Part shown: in pieces, positions 46,602-60,330 of the stretch
Position numbering within the stretch: the stretch's first letter is position 1
Layout: each line of letters starts with the position of its first letter
Origin: Grifola frondosa
Lineage: Eukaryota > Basidiomycota > Agaricomycetes > Polyporales > Grifolaceae
Direction of reading: 5' to 3'
Length of the DNA stretch: 64,000 nt
Assembly (NCBI GenBank): GCA_001683735.1
Contig: LUGG01000041.1
Location: 124,001-188,000 of the forward strand
Notes under the pieces: generated by a model
What the model saw: the letters and a program-made list of their open reading frames with translations, nothing else
Database searches by the model: none
What the model was told of the DNA's origin: nothing
Program-made: the position numbers and the translations under genes

Positions 46602-49507
46602 ATCAGGGGATGGGGGTGGAATGTCGGGGACAGGATGTGGCCTTGCGCGCGAGACACTCGAAAGGGAGTAGACTCTTGCTTAAAGGCAGGAAGCAGGAAC
46701 CTATAGATGAAATCGCGGAAAGGTAACGCGCTGCTCACGTGTTGTGAACGAAAATACGGGACGAGTGGTGATTGGCGAGGAGAAAGAGCAGCAGATGAGA
46801 ACTTGCTGGGAACCAACGGGAGGTAGCGCAGAGGCAACCTGACTGATGATACTACTGATTCTAGTCCAATCTTTGACACCCTGCCGATTTTGGGACACCG
46901 AAAGAAGTCGACGACAGCAATCTGAGGATTGCAGAGCCACGGTCAATCAATTTGTACACGCCGAACGGGCGAAGGCGTGGAGAGCCTTGGGAGAATCGCT
47001 GGAAGGAAAAGGCTGGCCAGAGAACTGGCTCTGTGAAGAAGTAGGGAGGCGATGGTGGGAAGGAGAGTCGGTGGTATTGGAGAAAGTCACGGTAGAGTCA
47101 GAAAGTGGTGAGGAGATGGGAGGAGGGTGGTCACTGCGATTGTCACTCGGAGGGTCCGAGTCGAGGGTCCGACCTTCCCCACACTCCCCGCGCCCTGCTT
47201 ATGGTCCCTTGCTGACCATTAGGCGCCCGGCTAGTGCACCTTAGCGCCGGGCTCATCCTGGCTCATGACCATCTCCCCGCAGTCAATCCACAACCGCCAT
47301 GCCGCTGCAGCCAATCTCCCGTACACCGTCAACGCCACCGACCGATGTGGCTATTCTCCCCTCGGACTGCCAACCTACTTTAATCATTCCATCTCAGCGC
47401 TGTGCCGTCGCAACGCGCGCACTGCGTTGTTATAGTCCACCGTACGTCAGCCACTATCTCTGTGTGGGAACATACACGCAATATCTGTCTTTCCTTCTCC
47501 TCTCCAATCTTATCCGTAATATCCGTCTTGGCTCCATATTTGCCTCTCATGACCTCTCATGATCTACTCAATCGGCCATTCAAACAGCGCGCCGAACATT
47601 ACGCGCAGTGTGACCTCCCCCGAACATTCAGCCTGTAATTCAAGCCTGTAATTCTACCGCGTCGGTACCGCCTTCTCGTGCCCTACTCCTTCTTTTCCAG
47701 TCAGAGTCTACGCTCGGCCCTCCCCGAACTTCAATATCCACACATGCGGCGCATTCAGACGAGACCATCAGGCACGCAGTCCCGATACTTTTAGACATGA
47801 CAGGCGTGACTTCACGACGTCTTCCCACTCCCATCTCATACACTATCTCGCTGGGAAACCCCTCCCCGCCGCTCTGGGTCCCCACTCAGCCTCGGCCGCA
47901 TTGCTCATGAGAATCGATCACCCTTTTCGAAGTTAACGCTGCACCCAGCTGCCCGTCTTCACCCATCACGATTCGATCGACTCATTGCGGTCGATGCACC
48001 TAAATGTCCGCTTTCTCAAGCTGCATTAAGTTATCCGTATCAAGAGCCACTGTTCTTGCCATCCCTTTGGCAATCGCGCTGCCCTTCGTCCCCCCAAGAC
48101 ACCCAATGGGTCCTCTTGCGGCCATATCGCCATCCATCTCATCCTCCTTGACACGTACTCACACCCTGACACTTGCTTCGTTCGAATGTGCCCTAGAACC
48201 ACGGATCCTGAAGCTGTTCACATGTCTATCAGCCCGACCCCGCTTATCTGATACAATGCAGGCATGCACCCTCTTCATTTCTGCTTTTTGTGTTGCCCAC
48301 AGTCGCCACTCAACTCCGCCCGAACACAGATGCCAGATCTATGATCCCCAGACAAGATAAGCGGACTATGTTTGTTTGATCCAGTATGTTGAACTGGTCG
48401 TTTTGCAATGTGCCGACATTAATTATATGTCTCCGACGGCCGGCCGACGGAGAAACACCAACTGCACTGCGCTCGCCAATCCTCGCTCGAGAAGCTTCAT
48501 AATAAGCCTCTGGGTAAGTGCCAAACAAACTTGAATTTTCTTTCGCGACGCCGACATAGATCTCACAGGCATAGAACACGGCAGATGGCCTGCGTGCGAC
48601 TGAGCCGCTCACCCCCAACATCCCGCATGGATGGCTCCTCGAGATAGCAACAACCCACAGGCCATAATGCGCATCCGCCCAATCGAAGGCGCGCACACTC
48701 TTCTTACGCCTTCCCGTGCTCGGAATCACAAATGCCCAACGCTGTTTTTAAGCATGCGCCGTCGCTCCCTCCTTTTCCATTCCTTGCCCCTTATCCAAAA
48801 TTGGCCTCGGCACAGGTCCAGCGGGATTCGGTAGCGGTTCGGCTGGCCCCCCGCGTCTCCCAGAGCTCTGCGACGTTCGCGTGAGGGCCAATGGTCCCTC
48901 GAGAAATCCTCCTTCCAACCTGGGCGGGGAGCCGCATCCTTATGGGCCTTCTACCGCGTGCCGAGGGTGCCGCTGATGCTCCATAGAAGACATCGGTCCA
49001 ACGGGATGCATCGCGGTTCTTCTCACAGGGAACGTCCAGATCGTGCTCATAGAACGGCCTAGCGAACCTACTTCATTTCCGGTAGTGGGGGCGGCGCACG
49101 TCGGTGCCGTGTCCGCGCGAGGCGCTGTGATGTTTCACGTCATCCCTGGCCGTGTGGCCTCGCGCTGGCATCGCATCGCGGCGCGGCCGCGTGTGGTGTG
49201 GCGTTTTGGCGTCAGTTAGAGTGCTGCAGGTTTGGTGCGTGCTCTGCGCTGGATCCGCGGGCAGTTTCTCACCCTCACCCTCAGTAACTTTGTTGATATT
49301 GAGTCTCTTCTGGAGCTCTATGACGGCTGCCCTGAATGCTATGGCCTCCTCGGGTGCCGCATTCTCGGAACTTGCATCTAGACTGGAGCCCGCACAAGAA
49401 ACCATAGTTTGTATCGATGCTCTGCCGTCAGTCCTCGCCGACCTTGTCTTCGTCATCCTCCTGATACCCGACGGCATGCGCAGCCAAGGCTGACCAGAGT
49501 TTTTGAG
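46602..49507. other. Upstream region of the transcription factor; gene-poor
   Basis: Contains the promoter and 5' region of the minus-strand factor. A plus-strand frame at 46846-47244 looks like chance. Beyond 47.3 kb no frame has exon structure or family resemblance. One minus-strand frame at 49073-49477 contains a helical, slightly protein-like stretch (EAIAFRAAVIELQKRLNINK). Confidence 0.4.
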
Positions 49508-49740
49508 TGCCGTGTTCGGTGGGTGACTGATCCAGTCAGCGTTTTACTCAGACTTTGCCGCCATGGCGTTCTTTCCACTGCATTTACCAGTGCCGCGTCG
49601 ACCACCCGACGGCCGTTATGCCGTGTTCGGTGAGTGACTGATCGAATCAGCATCTTACTCAGCTTCGGCCGCCATGGCGTTCTTTCCAATGCTTTTCCTG
49701 GTGCCAAGGCTTTGCAGCCAACGACACCCGACGGCTGCTG
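49508..49740 (+). repeat. Diverged tandem duplication (111- and 122-bp units)
   Basis: Two units start TGCCGTGTTCGGTG at 49508 and 49619. They share GCCGCCATGGCGTTCTTTCC and the ending CACCCGACGGC; a third unit begins TGCCGC at 49741 and then diverges. Confidence 0.8.
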
Positions 49741-52700
49741 TGCCGCATCACCCATGCTGCGGAATTTTAGGTCAGAGGACCAACGGATATGATTTTGAGA
49801 GTTGTGGACATTCGTCTGGCGAAGCACCCCAAGTGTCGTTTGATTGGTGGATAATGCCGAAGATTTTAGAAGTCGGGTTCTGTAAGATGCAGACGGTCTT
49901 TTGATTGGAGAATGCCTCATCTGGCCGAGCATTGGAATTCGCATTCAAAAAGAAAAAGTAGGTTGCACGGCACAGCGTATTAGATACGTAAAAACGGTGT
50001 AGCGTAATGCAGGGCCGTGCCTGATAATCACGGTCGCATAAGGAAAGTTGCATCGTTCAAGATCAGCCACCCCAGCAACGACTGCCTCATGTACGGTCGA
50101 TTAAAGGAACACGCAGCGCAAAATGACAGTCTGCGAGTTAGTTGTGCTGACGTGCGAGAGGAAACGAGCCGGCGGAATACTGGTGACGACGAGCAGAGTG
50201 GTCACAGGGCAGAAGGATGTGCTGCGGAGGTCAATGGGTGCTGCAAGCCGTGTGAACTGGTTCGCATCGAGATTTTATTAGTCGTGAATAGATCCACTGG
50301 AAGTTATAACGAGGCTGGTCCGCGGACATGAGGCCTTGGGGACCTGTTTCAATACTATCGCCAACGTCCCGAAGTTTGTCGAGCACGATGCAGGCCAGTG
50401 TTTGCACAACGGTACCACAAACTGGGGGACGCAGACGGTCCGCGCTATCATCTTGACCACCTGCCCGATCGGGCGGCGCACTTTGTTTAGCGCTGCGCCA
50501 CTCACGAACAGCGTCCGAGGTGCACAGCCGCGACTGTGCGAATCGATTGGGTGGAGATGTCTGCAGCATTGCGCACCCATGCGAATTTTGCATCCTCTTT
50601 CTCGACGCCATTTGATTGGCAGCACCCCTGTGAATATTTGCACCAGATTCTGATTGAAGCGCACGGTGAATTCCGAAGTATCATGCGCAGTCCTTAAACG
50701 ACTATATCTTACCCGCGATCTCCCTTCTTCACGGACCGAGGGTCCGCAATCCAATGGCCATTGGTTGCAAATTGCCCGTAATCACACTGCGAAAGGGCCA
50801 GAGGAACTCTCGTACAATCCCGCCATTGGGTGCCATCTGCCGGGTCAGTACCATCGAATACCGTCTGCATTACCCCTTCGTCCTCCTCACGATGCCTGTA
50901 ACAGCAGCTTCCTATCTGTTATTGTAGAGAGCACTCCCCACCGCAGAATAGCTGGTGCCATAGATAAGCCTGAACTCTCCAACGTCGCCATATGCTCGAC
51001 GAGTCTTCTCGAAAACGTGGTCTGCTCGTTCCCAGGAATCCATTTGCCATATGGTGAAAGCTGGCGATGTCTGCGATTCAGTCTGCTTTTCTTCGAGTGC
51101 AACTACCTGACCTTTCCCACCGTGAAAATGATACGTCGCTGAAGCATTTTTTGCCACATCCAACCGGTCGTGCGTATACCTCATGACGATCTCGTGCCAT
51201 TACTGACGGTCATTTCGGTTCTGATACACCTAGTCCAGTCGTCTGCCAGACTCGTAAGATGGCGGCACCGTAAATCTTGACGCCATCGTGGCAATCTCGA
51301 GGCCTGTTCCCAGGTCGACGCCAGACCATAGTCTGTTTTTAATGAAATAGTTTTCGCACAGCAGACGTCCACGCACAGTTCTGCTCCAGCGCGGATGCGT
51401 CCAGCGGTGTTTCAGGTACGCATATACCACAAGCAGACAAAGTTGTAGTTACTAACAGACATTGCTGAGCGCAATGGTGGCATAATCGAGCTAATCCCTT
51501 CTGGCCGGAAGGTACAGCAAAATGCCACAAGAATTATCAATCCTCCCACCATCGTGCCCTCATTCGCCGCATCTATCTGAGAGATGATAATCCTATTTGT
51601 ACTAGCGCAGCGTAACCTCATTCGAAGTCGCGACCCTTTCACTGGGTGCAGGGCCCGTTATCATGTCGAACCTCGATCCACAGCACCCGTGGCGGCCCCG
51701 CTATCCCGAAAGTGACGTAGAGTTGTACGACAGGCGGTCCGTCTCTGAACTCACTTCCCTTCCTTTCCTCCGCTGTTACGAGAGGTTGTGAGAAGCGGTT
51801 TATTACGCTGAGAAAAACGAACTACGAAGAACTGTCATGGGTGCGTCTGCTCTTTGAAGTGAATTGCACCTGCTTCAGATATCCACTTGACAGCTGGTTG
51901 ACAAAGTTTGAAGATACCCCGCCCAACGGTTTGCCATCGGAATCATCTGACACCCTGCATCAGAGTACTCGATGTGTCGGTGATCAGCAGGAATTCGAAG
52001 CTCGTTCAATTCAGCCGCAATAACCTCGCAGCCCCCGCCTGCTGGGAGATTGTTCATTTGTTTCGTTGACACTTTCTGCTGTTCAAACCCTGAGCTTCCT
52101 TATGCGGCCACTTAATGCGAAGAATGAAACAGGTTTCATGCAGCTTTCCGCGTTGAAAGCGCGCTTTGTCTCTGATCAGACGACATTACCCAAGAAACTC
52201 GACCCCTGGCCGACGCTGAGTTAGACGTAAGCCCCGCCGTGTTCTGCACTGACAGAACATCGCAGACTGATACTTGTAGACTGAATATACGTTTCCTCCT
52301 CGGAAATAGGTCAACCCCGCGTGGACGTGCACGCCCCGAAGTTTTAACGCATATGGTCCTCGGGTCATGCCTATCCAAGTGCCATCCGTTCCCATGCTTT
52401 CCGAGTCAATCTGTCACTTCATTTATCACGCCGTCGCCCAAACCCCATTTAAGATGTTTATGTGCGGTGCGCTCTCAGGCTGCCGCTGGCACCACCTCGC
52501 GTTCCCAACCGCAAGACTTGCTATTCTGTTCGTCAGGGGTCGTGCCGGCGCTAAACATAGATGCCCGTTTACTGCACTCGACCCACCCTGCCACCGACGA
52601 GCGCAAGGACTGTTTTAAGCATGCGTCCGTCAAACGCCGTGCGTGCCTTCCGGCGGAAGGGTCTGTTCTCAATACAAACATGAAATTAATGGTCGAAATT

Positions 52701-55236
52701 GAAATTGTCGTCTGCGAAAAGCGCTGGGCTCTTTGCAGTGGATTGGACGGTGTTTATTGATCAATGATTGGTCCGCGGCGTACACGGGCTTACGCGCACA
52801 GGGCTATGGCAAGTCCATGGAGGACTGTCGCATCGTCCATGTCTCCAGCGAGGCAGGACCCTCGCAGCGTCGTCTAGTATGACGCGTTGGCGCCATCATC
52901 ATCACGCAGCACGCCAGCGCTGGACATCTGTTTGTCGTCGTGTGATAATCAGGAGCCACAAGGACAGTGGGAGAGCGCATCTCGGGGGATTTAGTGCGCC
53001 GAACTAATAATAACGCTGACATTGTCAAAAAATATCTTTGACAAGAGAGAACTCGGACGCGTGGTAGGGTAGCCGCACATCGCACAGGTACTGGTGCTGA
53101 ATATAAAATCAGAACAAGGGCTCTTCTAGCTCGCCGACACGCCGAGGGAATGGCCAAAGGCTGAAGGTCAGGAACGAGCGGCTCTGGTGTCGAACAAGCC
53201 ATCGCGTCACACTTCAAGGGCCAACTCTACAGTTCACAACGGGACGGCGCCTGGCAGATTCTGATTCAACATTGCCAAGCCGATAACGACCTATTGAAGT
53301 CAGGGAGAAGACGAAAGTTGCAAGCATTGAGTATATTGTTCGAAGACGACTGGAGAGCGCTCATCGGTGAACGCAAGCCGCGCTTCTTGACACCCATGAG
53401 AGCATTGGATGCAGACGGCACAGCCCTCGAATGAAGATATATGGCAGAAGAGCTCGGCAGTCGATACAAAAATGACGAAATACAAATATGACCGATATAG
53501 CTGTTCGCACAACATCAACAGCATCCCTGACATCGAACGGGGCATACCTATCGCCGGCAGAGTATCGGGCTGCGCCACTTCGAGAGAACATCGCGCCGCG
53601 CAGCAAATCAGCGATGCCCGCAGTGCTGCTTGAGTTTGATAGCTAAGGTGAGAAGCCGAATCAGTTTCAGAGAAGAGAGCAGCTACTAGAAACAACGAGG
53701 CACCGTTCCCAGTGGCGCGACCAGCAGCTGCATCTTTGGGCATTCAGCACTAGAGAGCTCGTCACTGACACGTATCGCAGTGCGGTTACACGACATTGCG
53801 TCCGACATCCTAAGTAGCAGGATCCATGGAAGAGCCTACGTGCTCCAGCTCAGGTACCTGGATCGGCGCAATCACGGACCGCACAGTTGGGCGTCGTGCG
53901 TGCTCGTACCATGGGACTCGAATACCGACAAGTGAACTCTGGTATGATGGGGGATGCATTGGGCATGAGACAGGAACCGAGGCAGGCTCAGACAGCGGGG
54001 AATGAATGGCTAAATTAGGAAGGCAGTCAAGATCATGTTTTCCGGTAGGTCCGTTCCGACCTCGGGCGCAGCTGGTATCTGGTCCTCGATATCTATCGAG
54101 GCAAACTCAGTGTAGTCGCAATCTGGGTATCTTCGGTAGTTTGATATATCACCGAGTGCGCCTGCCGCGAGCAACAACCAGGGAGCACGCTGCTTGTTGC
54201 GAAGACGACGTATGTCCTATGATATCAGAATATGCACGAGACGTCAGGTATCATGCACCAAAAAGTGGAGAGAGAAATTAATAACCGCTAAAAAAATTCG
54301 GGCAGATGCACTAGAAACAGAAATGGATTTCTGACATAGGATTGTATCGGGACAGGAGAGAACGGAATGCCTCCTAGACGTATGTTAAATTTTCCCACCT
54401 CCGATCGAAGATGCCACCGGCGACAGTGATGTGTATTGACATGCCTTGATAGATCGGACTCACTGTCATATTGAGGGACGCCACAGTGTTGCTCAGAGCC
54501 AAGGCCCCGGCGAAATTGCTGTGCCACCTAGAACATTTAAGTAGGGCGTACGAAATGCAATCAGGACAGATCAGGGTTCACCTCTCGAAGAAAACACTGC
54601 ACGCACTGTGGCATTCTGGATACAGATAAATGCAGTGGCACCTAGTCAGTGCAAGTTCAGTACATGTGAGAGTGTCGAGCTGGCATATAGCGCGTTAGGA
54701 AGATTTCACTATGAAGGGCTATGTCAAACTGTTGCGATTGCAGCGGAAGGGGAATTGCGAAGTATGCCACAGCTATCAAATCATAAACGATGTAGTGACA
54801 TCCTCCAATTAGTAGCGCTCACAGCTCGTCCTAGTACAATTATAACGACTTACCCAAATCATATGGACTGTTGTCGACAGTTCGTATATACGTCTTTGAA
54901 CACAGCTATGTGCATTCTCGTGTGTTCCAGGTTCTTATTATATATTCAGTCATACTAATAGGGTGATCTCAAGCTTCTGTCAATGCATTGATAAACACCA
55001 ATTCTGATGCCCATTCCACAAATTCAGACTTACCGCACAAGCGAAGAGACTCCAAAGCTTCACGGGCCCATGCAAGTAAGTGCGCTGATGCTTCCGCGTC
55101 GAGCGTATGTGGGGCGCGGGGCAGAACGTGGCAACGAGATTGAGACTCCGCTGCGGCCGCGTCGCGAATTGACGCGCTCGACTGTTCGACGTTCATCCAT
55201 CCTTGACTGCCCCATCCTCCCTCCCTCCTTCTCATC
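49741..55236. other. Gene-poor block, no assignable gene
   Basis: About 5.5 kb with only short or unconvincing open frames on both strands. Near 54530-54400 (minus strand) there is a short protein-like stretch (SNTVASLNMTVS...ITVAGGIFDRRWENLT) without an open gene around it. It could hold decayed genes, old transposon remnants or long non-coding transcripts. The last about 200 bp are the Cdc4 promoter. Confidence 0.4.
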
Positions 55237-58005
55237 ATGAACGTCCAACAACGACCTTCCCTTTACCTCGCGCCATCTGTGAATACTACTACGTGTGTTT
55301 CACTTTCAACTTGTCTTTTATTCGTGTTCTAACGCTGCATTCTAGTGTCGTGACAACGACAACAACTACAACCACGTATGCGCCTATCCAGTTACCCCCT
55401 CTTCCTACCCCTTCGTCACCCAAGGACCCCAAAATATATCCCCTCTTACACGCAACACTACCGCGTTCACTTCGCCAGTTCCCCTTAGTCTTTCCCGGCG
55501 GCGCTCGAGCCACGTTCCATGATGGAGAGGGTGGGTCAGAGGAGATGCCCGAGGAAGAGGAGGTTGTGGGCGGGAAGGGTTGGAGGCTGATCAGACGGGA
55601 TGAGAGCGATGCGCGGCAAGAGGTTGGGCTGATTGAAGCTGTGGAACGGTACGGCAGGAAGAGGTCGTACACCAACGAGAACATGATGGACACAATCCCA
55701 GGACTGGCCTCAAGGACCCCTCCTCGCAAGAAGGTAAAGGGCCCTCCTATACCTCCGATCACCACAATGAATGCAGCTGCGCCTCCTTCTCCCTCCCTTC
55801 ACCGCACGGGTCCCCCCTCCCCCAGAAAATGTCTGGCCCTCTGCTCCACCCAGTGGTCATTCATCGCCACAACACAGCACCTTTCAACCAGATCTCTCCT
55901 TGACCACACTATTGACTCTGCCGTCTTTACTCTCGCATTTCTCAGGACTCCCTACGTCGCTCCAGTCACACGTTCTGCTTACATTCCTGCGACACTCCCC
56001 CTCCCTGTGCTCCGGACACTACACTCTGTCCTGACACCAACATTAGCCCGAGATTTCCTTACTCTCCTCCCTCCCGAGCTCGTATCTCTTATTCTGAGCT
56101 ATCTCCCCTTTCCCGTTCTCTTGCGCGCGTCTCGAGTCTCCAAGTCCTGGAAAGCTATCATTGATTCAGATCCTGTCCTATGGAGAGACCTCCTGAGAGG
56201 GTCGAACAATTGGTTTGGTAGGGATTCGGAGCTTGCCTTCGCTGATGCCATCTTTGCCCGCCGGCGGCGCCGGGGCTTGCCGGCGCCCAACACACTGCCT
56301 CTTCCTCATCCATATAAGATCCTCTTCAAATCCAGACATCTAACACGCACGCGGTGGGTAGAAAACATGGAGCCAAAGCGACTCACATTCGCTGCTCACG
56401 GCCACTCTGTGGTTACTTGCCTGATATTCTCGCACGGGCGCATCATCTCTGCATCCGACGACCATTCAATACGTGTCTGGTGCCCTCATACTGGTACACT
56501 TTTGCTCTCGCTACTCGGTCACGAGGGCGGTGTTTGGGCGTTGGCGGCGATGCAGAACACCCTCGTTAGCGGCTCAACGGATCGCACGGTCCGGATTTGG
56601 GATCTTTCCACAGGTCGATGTACGCATATCTTCGGTGGACACACCAGCACCGTTCGATGTCTTGCAATTGTAAAACCGGAGTTGATAGACTACGTGAACG
56701 AGCGTGGGGTTATGAGCAGAGAGAAGTGGCCGAAGCGTCCGCTCATTGTCACTGGTAGTAGAGACCATTCGCTGAGAGTCTGGACGTTGCCGAGGCCAGG
56801 GATGACGAATACAGATGCTACGGAGCTGACGATACTGAGATTGATCCGTCTGAGGTGAGCGTTTGTCTGTGTGACTCATGCTCATGATTGTGTTAACGCC
56901 ATGCCATTAGGAGGATGTCGAAGATAACCCATACCATAAGCACCATCTCGAAGGCCACGACCATGCTGTTCGTGCTCTCGCAGCACGAGGTCGGACACTA
57001 GTGTCTGGGAGTTATGATTGTACTGTCCGGATATGGGATATCATCACAGGGCAATGCAGATACGTGCTGACAGGGCATACACAGAAAGGTGCGGATGATC
57101 AAGAGATAGATGCATGAATATATTGACGGTTGTCTTTAGTATACAGCGTCGTCCTTGACATCACCCGCAATCTAGCATGCTCCGGATCGATGGATGGCAC
57201 AGTTCGCGTGTGGAATCTGAACAACGGCCAATGCCAGCACACTCTGACAGGTCACACGTCTCTCGTCGGCCTCCTGGGCCTCTCCCCCTCCTCCCTCGTT
57301 TCTGCCGCTGCGGACTCAACTTTGCGCGTCTGGGACCCCGACACGGGCGAGCTTCGCCACTCATTGGCCGCGCACAACGGTGCGATCACTTGCTTCCAGC
57401 ACGATGAGTTCAAGGTGCTGAGCGGCTCGGATGGGACCCTCAAGATGTGGGACATCCGGGACGGCTCGCAGGTGCGGGACCTGCTGACGGGTATCGTGGG
57501 CGTCTGGCAGGTCGTGTTCGAGGGCCGGTGGTGCGTCGCGGCGAGCAACCGTGTCGACGCGACCGTCATCGATGTCTGGGATTTCGGCAACGACGAGGAC
57601 GCGGACTGGGAGGGCGAGCCCGCGGGCGCGCTCTATGATGAGCAGACCGACTTCGACGAGGACGACGAGGATCTCGATCAGGCGGACATCGACATGGATC
57701 AGGAATTACCCTCCGACTCGGAGGTGGACCCAGATCTCGGCGAGGACGACGACCGCCTCGGGGACTGGACGCGGCTGTCGACCGATGTGGAGGAGAGCGC
57801 GACAACGTCGATGGCCTCGAGTCGTGGATCGTCGGCGTTGCAGTACCGGGGTGATCGACGTCCACGAACGCGATTGCCGGGCGGATCGTCGAGAGCTGCC
57901 GCATCCGCCTCCGTGTCTTCTATGCCGGTGCCACGCCTCCTGCCGGCGAACGACGAGACTCCCACGCGCCCTCGGACGCGGAACATGCTCCACCGGCGGC
58001 GGTGA
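55237..58005 (+). CDS. Cdc4/FBXW7-like F-box and WD40 protein (SCF substrate adaptor)
   Basis: Substrate receptor of an SCF ubiquitin ligase controlling cell-cycle regulators. Exons: 55237-55292, 55346-56854, 56911-57088, 57140-58005, with introns of 53, 56 and 51 nt. The start MNVQQRPSLYLAPSVNTTT joins a Thr run (VVTTTTTTTTY) and PPLP, as in other fungal Cdc4. F-box: FLTLLPPELVSLILSYLPFP...WRDLL (about 56050-56190). WD repeats are seen at GHSVVTC, GHEGGVWAL, GHTSTVRCL, GHDHAVRAL, HTQKVYSVV, GHTSLVGLL and AHNGAITCF, with (S/T)GS.D.T(V/L)R(I/V)W signatures. An acidic tail follows. One G is missing at GGG 56799-56801; adding it gives 2610 nt (869 aa) and links to DDTEIDPSEEDVEDNPYH. Confidence 0.92.
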
Positions 58006-59550
58006 CGAGGACGGTCTATCGAACAACAATCATAACAGTATAAATTCCGGCATCGCATCCATTTCTCTCATTTTTGCATCGGTCATTCGTCGTCATTGGT
58101 TACATATAGTACATGTGCATCGAAATTTATTAAGATAGGACATTGGTCTTGTAGATGCGGCGATCGCCACAGTTATGTTGGAGTCATCACCGTTTGTCCT
58201 TGTCGCCGTCGCTGTCATTCTCATTGTCATACATGCATAATCATTGTTGTTGTACTACATCCATGAATCATCACAGGGGGCATGTGATACAAGTTGTCTG
58301 AGAAGTGTGCGTCCGAGATCATCGTATTCTAGACAAAACAAAAATATCACCACAAATAAGTTCATCAGACGCAGATGGGCATGAACGACTTCGTGATATC
58401 GATAGGAATCCTGCATCGCGGGTGTAGTTGGTAAGGTTTCTCACCACCCCATGGCACCGGCCCCAAATTAGCGCATGCGAAGCCGGCTGACCAACGTTCT
58501 GCTCTGCATGAAGTGCGGGTGTCGGGTATTCGCTCGTAATCGGTACTCACGACGCCCAGCCCAACCTCCGCAAGACGTGTATGGAGACGATCGATCGCCT
58601 CTGTCGAAAGGGAGGACACAGATCGCACGCCCGATGACGTTGAGATAACAGGCCAGGCCGAAAGTCTGGGCAGCGGTTGCCATTGCGAATGGGGGGAGAC
58701 AAGGCGACTGGGGAGATCGTAGCAGGTCACGGACCGGAAGGAGCAAGCTGCGATAGCACCATGTCGGTCGATGCGGCCCTGAACAGCGTGCACGACGAAC
58801 GCGGCATATCTTGCACATCTGCTTGGGAGGGCAACCACGATCGCCCGCACGCTGCCTGGGAGCTGTACTCCAGGATGCAGATAAGCGTCGAACACACGCA
58901 GGGGCCAATCGGACGCGAGAGCAGGTCCATCAGGAAGCCAGTATCCATTTTCATAGCGGTGAGAATCGCTCCCCTGCGAGCCATATGCACCAGACAATGT
59001 TGCGACGCCGAATGTTCGACAACGCCGGGAGAGGTCCCGCAGTGCTGGTCCTGGATTATGAAACCATCGCTGGATAAGGCGACTTTCGGGTGCAGACCAA
59101 ATTCACGGTGCGTACGTGCTGGGATCACGGCAACGCCCGCGTCCTCCATGAGTCTAGGGCGCATTTGGCAGGTAAATAGGCACAGCGTTAAAAACCCTGA
59201 GGCTTCTCTGGGAGAGAAGCCACGAAGAGAGAGCAAACGCTAGCGGCAGAACACCTTCTTGTTCCGGTGAGGCCAGTGCGCTGATCGCAATTGTCACGTA
59301 CTAACTGCGAACGATTTGAGCATAGCGGTGCAGTTTTGGGCTCGAGAGTAAAGTTCAGACGTTAATGAGACTGCGAAGTAAACATAGCAAAAAAAAACAG
59401 ATTCGTACAAATGAGAACGGGACAACAGAAGCCGTTGTTCTTCTGAGTACACTCAGTCATCAGGTGGGCAAGAACTGCGGCATAGCACGAGTCAAGATAT
59501 AGGCTCTGGCGGTTTTACAGTGCGCGCTAGAGTGGATCACGCTGCAGCTC
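58006..59550 (-). other. Intergenic stretch with long unidentified minus-strand frames
   Basis: Minus-strand frames at 58365-58997, 58468-58908 and 58727-59236 overlap. A possible 3' exon pair spans about 58620-58470: RLHTRLAEVGLGV, a 48-nt GTGAGT...TGCAG intron, then SRTLVSRLRMR and a stop at 58468. I could not connect this to an upstream exon or to a family. The plus-strand frame 58677-59243 is probably its shadow. Confidence 0.3.
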
Positions 59551-60330
59551 CTATACAACGCGAGCTTTATATATCTTGACGTCTTCTCGAGGCCTTGGCA
59601 TTTTGCGGAGAAATATTAGCCGCAGATAATTATGTTCTGCTACCTAGATGCGCTCACCGATCCTGGGCGTCAGTGGCGACGGCACCAAGCCTTTGGAGAA
59701 CTCTCATTCCTGAGCTTACTCGCCCAAAGATGGTATGTTTATTGTCCAGGTACGGGGTCGGGGCAAGGGTCAGGAAAAATTGTGAACCTGAGATGAAATT
59801 AGCTGGACTGTATGCGTGGCGGCCATGGGACGCTTACCATTGGTATTCGGTCCCGAATTGGCCATCGCGAGGATACCAGCACCTGTGAAGCGGAGCTCTG
59901 GATGTATCTCGTCTTGGCTACGTGTGACGAAATCAAGAAAGCCGTCTCGACGATGTGCTTGAAAACACTCACAATTTTTGGCCGTAAATGCTTGTCCCCC
60001 CTCTGCCTGTGCCTGTGGGATCGCCAGTCTGGACCATGAAATCCTATGGACGCAGTGGCATTGAATGAATGAAACAATGAATGAGAATGCATCCGGGGTG
60101 TGAGATGAAGAAGACGTACGGCGATGACGCGGTGAAAGACTACACCATTGTAGTAGCCACGTTTCGCTAGCTCAGCAAAGTTTTTGCACGTCTATTGCTC
60201 ACGAAGAGAACGGGGGGAATGAGCACGGCCTGCTAACGATTGAAGGGGCAATACCTACTCGAGGAGCATGATCCCAGTAGAGCTCCAACTGAATGTCGCC
60301 CATGCTGGTTTCCAATACAACAGACTCCAT
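59551..60330 (-). CDS. Cyclophilin, PPIL1 type (spliceosomal peptidyl-prolyl isomerase)
   Basis: Six exons: 60330-60259, 60191-60120, 60043-59973, 59917-59838, 59787-59658, 59593-59551; 468 nt, 155 aa, no frame error. [20 protein letters not shown] and [20 protein letters not shown] match the minimal one-domain PPIL1/Cyp-A class with no N-terminal extension. Active-site residues are present: VVFHRVI (Arg), [16 protein letters not shown] (Phe, Met, Gln), [20 protein letters not shown], and HTIFGRV. It shares a 297-bp promoter with DTD. The human homologue binds SKIP in the spliceosome; the same role is inferred. Confidence 0.93.

Noticed and set aside
59595..59888. Plus-strand frame resembling an F-box remnant ([17 protein letters not shown])
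   Set aside because: It is exactly antisense to exons 5-6 of the complete cyclophilin gene, whose six exons keep phase and all active-site residues.
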